Part shown: piece after piece, positions 9,139 to 15,399 of the stretch
Layout of the letters: every line of letters starts with the position of its first letter
How positions within the stretch are numbered: the first letter of the stretch is position 1
Assembly (NCBI RefSeq): GCF_014193895.1
Contig: NZ_BLZR01000001.1
Span: forward strand, 4,154,001-4,218,000
Origin: Clostridium fungisolvens
GTDB lineage: Bacteria; Bacillota; Clostridia; Clostridiales; Clostridiaceae
DNA length: 64,000 bases
Direction of reading: 5' to 3'
The notes under the pieces: generated by a model
Databases searched by the model: none
Told to the model about the DNA's origin: nothing
The model's input: only the letters and a program-made list of their open reading frames with translations
Position numbers and translations under genes: made by a program

Positions 9139-9387
9139 TTTTTTCTTAAACACTCATTTCAATAACATTCACGAAAAACTTGCATTTATACAGCCGCTTA
9201 TTCAATGTTCCAAATATTCTGTTTTATATTATTTGTGCATAGTTCTGATGTATATATGCATAAAAATAATAATTTAGAATATATTTTAATTGTTGATTAG
9301 TGCATATTTATAATATTTTTTTTAAAAAACAACTATTTTATCTGAGGAAAATTAAGAAATGCAAAGATTAAAAAACCTTTGCATCTG
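9139..9387. other. AT-rich spacer between the arg promoter and the CNNM/CBS gene
   Basis: No gene is visible. It holds a second weak ARG-like word at 9255-9270. A short stem (TGCAAAG with CTTTGCA at about 9360-9383) abuts the stop of the gene to the right and may be a weak terminator for it. Confidence 0.4.
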
Positions 9388-10683
9388 TCATTGTATAAAT
9401 ATCTTCACTCTTTCTACTCTTTTTTCACTCATTTCTTCTATCTTTAAGGTTATATTATCGTAATTTACTATTGAATTTTCTATATTTTTAGGGATGGTTC
9501 CAAGCATCTCAAGAACGAATCCACCTATAGTATCTGTATCCTCAGAATTAATATTCAAATTAAGTATTTCATTAACCCTGTATATGGATAAAAGTCCATC
9601 CACACTATAGGTATTGTCATCAATTTTTCTTATCTCTTGTTCATCCTCATCATATTCATCTGATATGTTCCCCATAACTTCTTCTACCAAGTCTTCTAAG
9701 GTAACTATCCCCGAAAAACCTCCATATTCATCTATCAATATAGCCATATGACTTTTTGTTTCCTTTATATCCTTAAAAAGTTCATCAATATGCTTTGTTT
9801 CAGGTACAAAATAGGGTTCCCTAACTAATTTATTAAGTTCTATATCATCTATGTCTTTAGTTATAAATTGACTAAAAATATCCTTAGTATATAAAATTCC
9901 AATAATATTATCCACTTCATCTTCATAGATAGGGATTCGAGAAAATTTCTCATGTACTATTTCTTCTATAACATCTGCGATTTTTTCGTCACCGTCTAAC
10001 ATGAATACTTCAGTTCTAGGTATCATTACCTCTTTTGCTAGTTTGTCATCAAACCTAAATATTCCATTTATCATTTCTCTTTCTGTTTCATTTATTACTC
10101 CATGTTCTTTCCCTACTTCTATCATTGATTTTATTTCTTCTTCTGATACCCTTTCTTCCATGTTGTTCATATCTATTCCAAATAACCTTATTAAAAGATT
10201 TGTTGAGAAAGAAAGAAATTTTACAAATGGTACTGTAATCTTAGAGATCATAACTACAGGTTTTACTGTAAACATGGCTACAGATTCAGACTTTTTTAGA
10301 GCTAACCTTTTAGGAAATAATTCACCTAGCACCAATGTAAAGTATGATATTACAATTGTTATAATCACCAATGCAATTTGGTCACTGTAAGGCACATTAT
10401 TTTTGGATAAAAATCTTGCAAAGCTATTTGATAAACTCGTTGCTGCAGATGCACTGGCAAAGAAACCTGCAAGAGTTATTCCAACTTGAATAGTGGCTAA
10501 AAATCTACTTGGTTCATTTGTAAGATTCCTAAGCAGTATAGCTTTTTTATCTCCCTTATCAGCTAAAATTCCTATTCTATTTTTATTTAAAGAGACTATG
10601 GACATCTCAGCTGCTACAAGAAATGCATTTATAGCAATTAATACTACTACTAATAAAATGCTTTTGATTAAATTTTCTTCCAT
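9388..10683 (-). CDS. CNNM-domain / CBS-domain membrane protein (HlyC/CorC family)
   Basis: A 431-residue membrane protein. The N-terminal DUF21/CNNM domain (about 1-190) has four hydrophobic segments, beginning with ILLVVVLIAINAFLVAAEMS. It is followed by a CBS pair (about 205-330, MIPRTEVFMLDGDE and HMAILIDEYGGFSGIVTLED) and a C-terminal CorC/HlyC domain. Family members transport or control export of Mg2+ and perhaps other divalent ions; the old name hemolysin C is misleading. A paralogue with the same layout is at 22918-24234. It has its own upstream palindrome and no co-directional partner. Confidence 0.88.
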   Translation of the reverse strand: MEENLIKSILLVVVLIAINAFLVAAEMSIVSLNKNRIGILADKGDKKAILLRNLTNEPSRFLATIQVGITLAGFFASASAATSLSNSFARFLSKNNVPYSDQIALVIITIVISYFTLVLGELFPKRLALKKSESVAMFTVKPVVMISKITVPFVKFLSFSTNLLIRLFGIDMNNMEERVSEEEIKSMIEVGKEHGVINETEREMINGIFRFDDKLAKEVMIPRTEVFMLDGDEKIADVIEEIVHEKFSRIPIYEDEVDNIIGILYTKDIFSQFITKDIDDIELNKLVREPYFVPETKHIDELFKDIKETKSHMAILIDEYGGFSGIVTLEDLVEEVMGNISDEYDEDEQEIRKIDDNTYSVDGLLSIYRVNEILNLNINSEDTDTIGGFVLEMLGTIPKNIENSIVNYDNITLKIEEMSEKRVERVKIFIQ

Positions 10684-10704
10684 AGCATTCTCCCTTAGTA
10701 CTAA

Positions 10705-10802
10705 AGAGTTCCTATATCGAAACTTAATTTATACTTGTTCTAAAATCCCGGCTTCTGGGGATTTTCGGGCATTCATAAATTAATAGTTGAGTTAGGAACT
10801 CT
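10705..10802. repeat. 98-bp single-copy palindrome upstream of the CNNM/CBS gene
   Basis: The outer arms are AGAGTTCCTA and TAGGAACTCT, a perfect 10-bp match. Inside are AACTTAATTTAT and ATAAATTAATAGTT, and at the centre AAAATCCC and GGGGATTTT. The structure could form a cruciform or a long RNA hairpin in the gene's leader (start at 10683). A related word, AAGTTCCTATA, bounds the hairpin at 31865-31929. Confidence 0.6.
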
Positions 10803-11100
10803 ATAAGATAAAAGTTTTTTTAGTCTTAACTATGATTATTATTTCTTAAAACACTTACTATTATCCTATTTTATAATTTTCTTAATTTTAGTGATGTAAA
10901 TGAACCGTATTGAAATTAAGTAGTTATACATCCGATGCTTTATAACCACTTGATATTGCTAGGTTTAGTTACCCCAAAATTTTATAATGGTCTAGACAGT
11001 AAAAAATGCTATCAAGTAAAAAACTCAATAGCATTAATAAAAATCATAATTTTTGTTGTTCAGGAATCTTAACTTACTATAATCTTTTAGAATACAAAAA
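10803..11100. other. Intergenic stretch with repeat fragments and a hairpin
   Basis: It contains a family 1 repeat fragment (10910-10950, ATACATCCGATGCTTTATAA). Next is a segment starting CTAGGTTTAGTTA at 10959 and running into a hairpin (AATGCTAT 11005-11012, ATAGCATT 11028-11035). A similar CTAGGTTTAGTTA-plus-hairpin unit is at 37539-37620. No ORF is credible here. Confidence 0.5.
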
Positions 11101-11125
11101 AATTAGGGAATATTCATCCCTAATT
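11101..11125 (-). terminator. Intrinsic terminator overlapping the Rrf2 stop codon
   Basis: Stem AATTAGGGA with TCCCTAATT. On the minus strand it runs into seven Ts. The TAG stop of the Rrf2 gene (11122-11120) lies inside the 5' arm of the stem. Confidence 0.8.
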
Positions 11126-11536
11126 AAATTTATTATTCATTATATCATCAAAGGTTATACCATTTAGCTGTTCATTAACTATATTTTGAATTCTATTCAA
11201 AGCATTATGTAACTGACATCTTCCAGATCTATTTGCATTGCATATTTCAGGCTCACCTATACATTTAGCAACATAAGTAGGTCCATCTATTGCTTCTATA
11301 ACATCATTCAAATGGATCTCTTGTGGAAGCTTTGCTAACGAATAACCACCATTAACACCTCTATAAGAACTAACAATCTTCGCATGTGTCAACTTTCTAA
11401 GTATCTTAAGCAAAAATCTTATAGGAACTTTTTCATGTTCTGATATGGATCTTGCTTCTATCTTAGTACCATAATCTAATTTACAAAAGTATAAAACTAC
11501 TCTTAAAGCATAATCTACTTCCTGTGTTATCTTCAT
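11120..11536 (-). CDS. Rrf2 family transcriptional regulator with Fe-S cysteines
   Basis: A 138-residue DNA-binding protein. The winged helix fills about 1-80 (MKITQEVDYALRVVLYF; RFLLKILRKLTHAKIVSS; RGVNGGYSLAK wing). Three cysteines, Cys92, Cys99 and Cys107, have the spacing used for an Fe-S cluster in IscR/NsrR/RsrR-type members, so it probably senses redox state, nitric oxide or iron-sulfur status. It is not next to isc or suf genes, so the target cannot be told from context. A fourth cysteine (18) lies in the DNA-binding half. It stands alone, with its terminator overlapping the stop codon. Confidence 0.88.
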   Translation of the reverse strand: MKITQEVDYALRVVLYFCKLDYGTKIEARSISEHEKVPIRFLLKILRKLTHAKIVSSYRGVNGGYSLAKLPQEIHLNDVIEAIDGPTYVAKCIGEPEICNANRSGRCQLHNALNRIQNIVNEQLNGITFDDIMNNKFN

Positions 11537-11784
11537 AATATTACCCCTTATAAGGTTTTAAATACATGACTAAATATAGCACTAATACATTGAAATGTCA
11601 ACGTTTCACTTGATTTACCTACACTCACTTACTATGTATCACTTCGTTTTAAAATCTATTTTTAAAACTTCTTTAAGCTCTGAGATGATAATTTAAAAAT
11701 ATGTATTTTATTATAGAGTAGATTAGAAAATAATTAAACTCGTATCCTTTGATAATATACAAACCAACATTCCCCATCATTATA
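11537..11784. other. Intergenic region between the Rrf2 gene and the IS1595-like element
   Basis: It holds a diverged copy of palindromic family 2 at about 11634-11705 (ATGTATCACTTCG followed by AAATCTATTTTTAAAACTTC). Otherwise it is AT-rich with no ORF. Confidence 0.45.
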
Positions 11785-11813
11785 TGCTTATAAACTATTT
11801 TTTCTTTATACAG

Positions 11814-11838
11814 TTATTTATTAATTAAATGTTGGTAA
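11814..11838. repeat. Left inverted repeat of IS1595-like copy A
   Basis: TTATTTATTAATTAAATG followed by TTGGTAA. It pairs, with two mismatches, to 13203-13226 in opposite orientation. The same pair exists in copy B (57948-57972 and 59215-59238). Confidence 0.6.
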
Positions 11839-12235
11839 ATATTTATATACATAGGTGGACTAGCATGTAATTAACTTTATATTTTAAATATACTTTTCTA
11901 AAACTACCACAGTATTAAAACAGTTTTAGTACAAAACTATATTTCTTTGCAATTACTTCTCAGTAACATTAGTTGCTTTACTTGCTTATTAATTTTTCAA
12001 AGTCATATTTCTTGCTATATGTTCCTGTTAATTTATTTAGAATTATGTTGACACCCTTACTTATTAATATTTTTAAAGTTTCATTAATCATTTATCGTCT
12101 TATTAATTCCTATTAATAGCAAGATTTTATTTCTAAATGTATTAAATTATAATCTAATAAATAACCAAATTATACAACTACCTTTTCAATATAAATATAA
12201 TTGATTATTGAAAGTTGTATTAACCTACAATTTCT

Positions 12236-13126
12236 TCAAAAAGGTGAATTCATAATTCTTATTTCAGCAATTTTTATAAATCTATTTCCTTCAAATAATC
12301 TATCATATATCAAATCCATATAGTCAATCACCTTATCCAAATTCATAATTATAAAGAAACTAAGGTATCTTTTTAGATACTTCGAGGCTACTCCGTGAAA
12401 AATTGATAGCCATTTTTTCAAATTTGGCCAAAGGTATTTTATTCTATACTCAGTCTCTACCTTAATCGATTTGTTTCTATTATGTCTTCTTGCTATTGAT
12501 TTTATATAACTGTCTCCATAGGGAGCAATGTATGATTTCTTCTCTATTTTAGAATAGACTTTTTCATTGAAAGCAATTTTATCCCACTGATGCTTAAATA
12601 TCGGTTTTATAAACATAGAGTCTTCTTGTCCTTTTGCACCAATAACCCAGAGATCTTCTCTTGGAGTTGCGGAGGCAATTATTTCAGCATTTCTACATCC
12701 TTTAAAATTCTCTTTTAAAATAACCTTTCCTACATGTACAACTCCTGATAAACTATCTGGAGTGGAGTCTATACTTAAAGCTTGAAGTATTTTATGTCTC
12801 CAATAAAAAGCGGTGCCAATACTTATATGTAGCTTTTCTGCGCAAAATTTTAAAGTTTTATTTTCTGTCATTAATTCAGTAAATTCCAACCAAGTTCTAG
12901 TATTCTTTTTTGAATAACTCCATAATGAATTAGTTGTATGTGAAAAAGTTTTTTCACATACTTTGCATTTGTATCTTTGAATTCCATTATAAAAACCATA
13001 TTTAATATACCAACTTGATCCACAAATCGGACAAACTTCTACAACCCTATCTTTATAAAAATCTCTTTTTATAACCTTGTTAGTATGCAGATCAATTTTT
13101 TTCAATTCAACATCATGCTGTAGCAA
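12236..13126 (-). CDS. IS1595-like transposase with degenerate catalytic site, copy A
   Basis: A 296-residue protein from the TTG at 13126, which has GAGAGG eight bases upstream; a GTG at 13135 is in frame but overlaps the SD. The N-terminus has a zinc ribbon (CPICGS...YKCKVCEKTF). A helix-turn-helix follows (LKFCAEKLHISIGTAFYWRH). The C-terminal segment KKWLSIFHGVASKYLKRYL matches the closing motif of ISXO2/IS1595 DDE transposases. Where the family has a first catalytic D-E (VE-DETFF), this protein reads HVGKVILKENFKG, so the Asp and Glu are replaced by Gly and Lys. The usual His before the last motif is also not seen (LWPNLKK). It is about 86% identical to copy B at 58248 with no indels, so the frame has been kept while catalysis appears lost. 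Confidence 0.8.
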   Translation of the reverse strand: MLQHDVELKKIDLHTNKVIKRDFYKDRVVEVCPICGSSWYIKYGFYNGIQRYKCKVCEKTFSHTTNSLWSYSKKNTRTWLEFTELMTENKTLKFCAEKLHISIGTAFYWRHKILQALSIDSTPDSLSGVVHVGKVILKENFKGCRNAEIIASATPREDLWVIGAKGQEDSMFIKPIFKHQWDKIAFNEKVYSKIEKKSYIAPYGDSYIKSIARRHNRNKSIKVETEYRIKYLWPNLKKWLSIFHGVASKYLKRYLSFFIIMNLDKVIDYMDLIYDRLFEGNRFIKIAEIRIMNSPF

Positions 13127-13202
13127 AAGGAACACCTCTCTAATAAAATTTAATGATTAGGCTATCCTCTTAATGCTTGCCACATATTCATGTTTTTAAT
13201 CA

Positions 13203-13226
13203 TTACCAACATTTATTTAATAAATA
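13203..13226. repeat. Right inverted repeat of IS1595-like copy A
   Basis: TTACCAACATTTATTTAATA followed by AATA, the inverted partner of 11814-11838. It lies about 75 bases upstream of the transposase start. Confidence 0.6.
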
Positions 13227-13427
13227 GTTTTATGCTAGAACAATTCATAGGAGCTACCTTCTTCAGTGAGCTTTCTATGAACAACAGATTTTTCTGAACA
13301 TAACTTAAGAAATTCTTACAGTAGAATAAATTTTATTCCTAAAAATATTAACGTAATTATAATTTATATGATTACTTGATGAAGCAAATTAAATAAACCT
13401 TATATAAGTTAATTTTAAATATTTATA

Positions 13428-13456
13428 TTTACAATACAAATTTTCCATGATATTAT
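13428..13456 (+). promoter_or_regulatory. Promoter of the first glutathione peroxidase gene
   Basis: TTTACA (13428-13433), a 17-bp spacer, TATTAT (13451-13456). The second peroxidase gene has the same arrangement. Confidence 0.7.
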
Positions 13457-13464
13457 ATGTGTAT

Positions 13465-13495
13465 TCAATTAAATTTTATACAATTTAATTTGACA
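13465..13495 (+). promoter_or_regulatory. Candidate OhrR-type operator upstream of the first peroxidase
   Basis: The core TTTTATACAATTTAATT (13474-13490) recurs with one change (TTTTATGCAATTTAATT) at 14243-14259, at the same distance from the second peroxidase promoter. The AT-rich half palindrome CAATTTAATTTG resembles known OhrR sites (TACAATT-AATTGTA). An OhrR-like gene lies at 14773. Assignment is by inference. Confidence 0.5.
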
Positions 13496-13519
13496 AGATA
13501 TAATTAGGAGATGTTTAAA

Positions 13520-14065
13520 ATGGCTATTTATGATTTTAAAGTAAACAATATTGATGGAAAAAAAATCGAATTATCTCAGTACAAAGGCAAAGTTTTAATC
13601 ATTGTTAACACTGCAACTAAATGTGGTTTTGCTCCACAACTTGAAGATTTACAAAAGTTATACACCAAATATAAAGATAGAGGATTGGAGATATTAGGTT
13701 TCCCTTCAAATCAATTTGAAAACCAAGAACCTGGTTCGAATGAAGATGTAAAGAAAGTTTGCTCAATAAACTATGGCGTAACATTTAATATGTTTGAAAA
13801 GGCTGATGTTAGAGGTAAAGATTCTCTTCCAATATTTAATTATCTTATATCGGAAAAACCTTTTAGAGGCTTTAACTTAAATGATCCTCAGCAAAAGTTT
13901 TTTAATACATTTTTAGAAGAAAACTTTCCTGAATCTTTAATCGATGATTCTATAAAATGGAACTTTACTAAATTCCTTGTTGATAGGAATGGTAAGATAA
14001 TCGGAAGATTTGAGTCTCCTGTCGATCCATTAAGTATGGAAAGTTATATTGAAGCTTTATTATAA
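13520..14065 (+). CDS. Glutathione peroxidase family protein (thiol peroxidase), Cys type
   Basis: Reduces hydrogen peroxide or organic hydroperoxides; bacterial Cys-type members of this family usually take electrons from thioredoxin. From the ATG at 13520 (AGGAG nine bases before; the ATG at 13511 touches the SD) it has 181 residues. The catalytic tetrad is visible: Cys35 in NTATKCGFAPQ, Gln65 in FPSNQF, Trp147 and Asn148 in KWNFTKF. The catalytic residue is encoded by TGT, not a selenocysteine UGA. Cys81 (VCSINYGVTF) could be the resolving cysteine. It has an insertion of about 23 residues before KWNFTKF compared with the neighbour at 14288. It has its own promoter and is probably co-regulated with that neighbour. 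Confidence 0.92.
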   Translation: MAIYDFKVNNIDGKKIELSQYKGKVLIIVNTATKCGFAPQLEDLQKLYTKYKDRGLEILGFPSNQFENQEPGSNEDVKKVCSINYGVTFNMFEKADVRGKDSLPIFNYLISEKPFRGFNLNDPQQKFFNTFLEENFPESLIDDSIKWNFTKFLVDRNGKIIGRFESPVDPLSMESYIEALL

Positions 14066-14197
14066 TTAATATAACATTTATGCTATATTTCATGAATATC
14101 TAGTTGTTATCAGTAAAAGCATCATTAGCACTATCGATAATTCCAATTTCAAATAGTTAATGAAATTTCTAATTTTAATTCGTTTAAAGAAGAGCTA

Positions 14198-14226
14198 TTT
14201 ACATTCAAATATATAAATGATATATT
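14198..14226 (+). promoter_or_regulatory. Promoter of the second glutathione peroxidase / ohrR-like operon
   Basis: TTTACA (14198-14203), a 17-bp spacer, TATATT (14221-14226). Confidence 0.65.
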
Positions 14227-14242
14227 TATATTGTAAATTAGG

Positions 14243-14259
14243 TTTTATGCAATTTAATT
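14243..14259 (+). promoter_or_regulatory. Candidate OhrR-type operator upstream of the second peroxidase
   Basis: TTTTATGCAATTTAATT, 16 of 17 bases identical to 13474-13490. It begins 16 bases after the -10 element, compared with 17 bases at the first gene. Confidence 0.5.
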
Positions 14260-14287
14260 AAACTCAATATTATTGGAGGTATTAAAT

Positions 14288-14770
14288 ATGAGTATATATG
14301 ATTTTAAAGCTATAGATATAGATGGTAGAGAGGTTGACTTTTCTGATTATAAGGGTAAAGTATTACTTATAGTAAACACTGCAAGTAAGTGTGGTCTCAC
14401 ACCTCAATTTAAAGAACTAGAGGATTTGTACAATAATCTTAGAGGTAAAAACTTTGAGATTCTTGGATTCCCTTGCAACCAATTCGCTAGTCAGGACCCA
14501 GGAAACAGTGAAGAAATAAAAAGTTTTTGTCTGCTAAACTATGGAGTAACTTTTAAGATGTTTGAGAAAATTGATGTAAATGGAGAAAATGCTCATCCTA
14601 TCTACAAATATTTAACTTCACAAAAAGGTGGACTTTTAAATAAAGCCATTAAGTGGAATTTTACAAAATTCTTAGTTGATTCAAATGGAAATGTAGTAGA
14701 CAGGTTTGCTCCAACTACATCACCTTCAAAAATCGCGGAGGATATAAATAAACTTTTAAAGGACGTGTAA
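14288..14770 (+). CDS. Glutathione peroxidase family protein, Cys type (second copy)
   Basis: Paralogue of the preceding gene, 160 residues from the ATG at 14288 (GGAGG eight bases before). Catalytic Cys35 in NTASKCGLTPQ, Gln65 in FPCNQF, and Trp123-Asn124 in KWNFTKF are intact. Cys63 and Cys81 are additional thiols that could resolve a disulfide. It lacks the insertion seen in the first copy and so matches the compact bacterial BsaA/BtuE type. The OhrR-like regulator begins two bases after its stop, so the two are one transcription unit, consistent with induction by organic peroxide. Confidence 0.92.
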   Translation: MSIYDFKAIDIDGREVDFSDYKGKVLLIVNTASKCGLTPQFKELEDLYNNLRGKNFEILGFPCNQFASQDPGNSEEIKSFCLLNYGVTFKMFEKIDVNGENAHPIYKYLTSQKGGLLNKAIKWNFTKFLVDSNGNVVDRFAPTTSPSKIAEDINKLLKDV

Positions 14771-14772
14771 CA

Positions 14773-15216
14773 ATGGAAAACAACGAATTAAAAGATGAAA
14801 TGTTAAAATTAGATAATCAATTGTGCTTTGCTATTTACGCTTGTTCCAAAGAAATAATCAAAGGGTATCGCCCTTATCTTGATGAGTTAGGCCTTACTTA
14901 TACACAATATATAACTCTACTTTCACTTTGGGAAAAGGATGGTGTAACTGTAAAAGAATTAGGAAACAAATTATATCTTGATTCTGGTACTTTAACACCA
15001 TTATTAAAAAAGTTAGAAGCTTCTAATTTAATAGAGAGAATTAGAGATAAGGAAGACGAAAGAAACGTTATAATAAAGCTTACTGAAGAAGGCAAAAACA
15101 AAAAATTATCAGCTGAATGCATTCCTCAAAAGTTATTGGAAAATACAAAACTGTCACCAGAAAAACTTTTAAGTATAAGAGAAAGCATGAAAGCTCTACT
15201 AGAATCAATGAAATAG
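14773..15216 (+). CDS. MarR family regulator, OhrR-like
   Basis: A 147-residue winged-helix repressor. The N-terminal segment LDNQLCFAIYACSKEIIK places Cys18 where OhrR proteins carry the peroxide-reactive cysteine; Cys24 is a second thiol nearby. LTYTQYITLLSLWEKDGVTV and the wing RDKEDERNVIIKLTEEGK are typical MarR features. Oxidation of Cys18 would release the repressor from DNA. It is co-transcribed with the second peroxidase. Both peroxidase promoters share a candidate operator, so it probably represses both and itself. No classic ohr gene is in the window. The SD is a short AGGA within the previous gene's end. Confidence 0.87.
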   Translation: MENNELKDEMLKLDNQLCFAIYACSKEIIKGYRPYLDELGLTYTQYITLLSLWEKDGVTVKELGNKLYLDSGTLTPLLKKLEASNLIERIRDKEDERNVIIKLTEEGKNKKLSAECIPQKLLENTKLSPEKLLSIRESMKALLESMK

Positions 15217-15220
15217 CATA

Positions 15221-15250
15221 AAAACTACCAGAAATATATCTGGTAGTTTT
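15221..15250 (+). terminator. Intrinsic terminator of the gpx/ohrR-like operon
   Basis: Stem AAAACTACCAGA with TCTGGTAGTTTT, followed by TATTTTA. It begins five bases after the ohrR-like stop. Confidence 0.85.
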
Positions 15251-15399
15251 TATTTTACTTTATATTAACTTTTTTCTATTTCTTCATAAAGAATTCATAT
15301 AAAATGGATATCATTAATAGTATGCTAATATTTTTTCACAAACAAATAATCCGTAAGATAAATAATTTTGAGGTGTAAAATGTTATAGGGGTGATAAAA

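Larger units (their letters stand above)
11785..13406 (-). mobile_element. IS1595-like element, copy A
   Basis: A roughly 1.6-kb unit whose sequence, including the noncoding flanks, recurs at about 57920-59415. Inverted repeats flank the transposase gene: TTATTTATTAATTAAATG at 11814-11831 (continuing TTGGTAA) and its partner at 13203-13226. Homology to copy B extends about 180 bp beyond the right inverted repeat, to around GATGAAGCAAATTAAATA. No target-site duplication can be assigned by eye. The long AT-rich segment 11840-12235 downstream of the gene has no ORF. Because the transposase has lost recognisable catalytic residues, the element is probably not self-mobile now. Confidence 0.65.

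Noticed and set aside
13520..14770. Selenocysteine glutathione peroxidases
   Set aside because: The catalytic position is a TGT cysteine codon in both genes, and no in-frame TGA is present.
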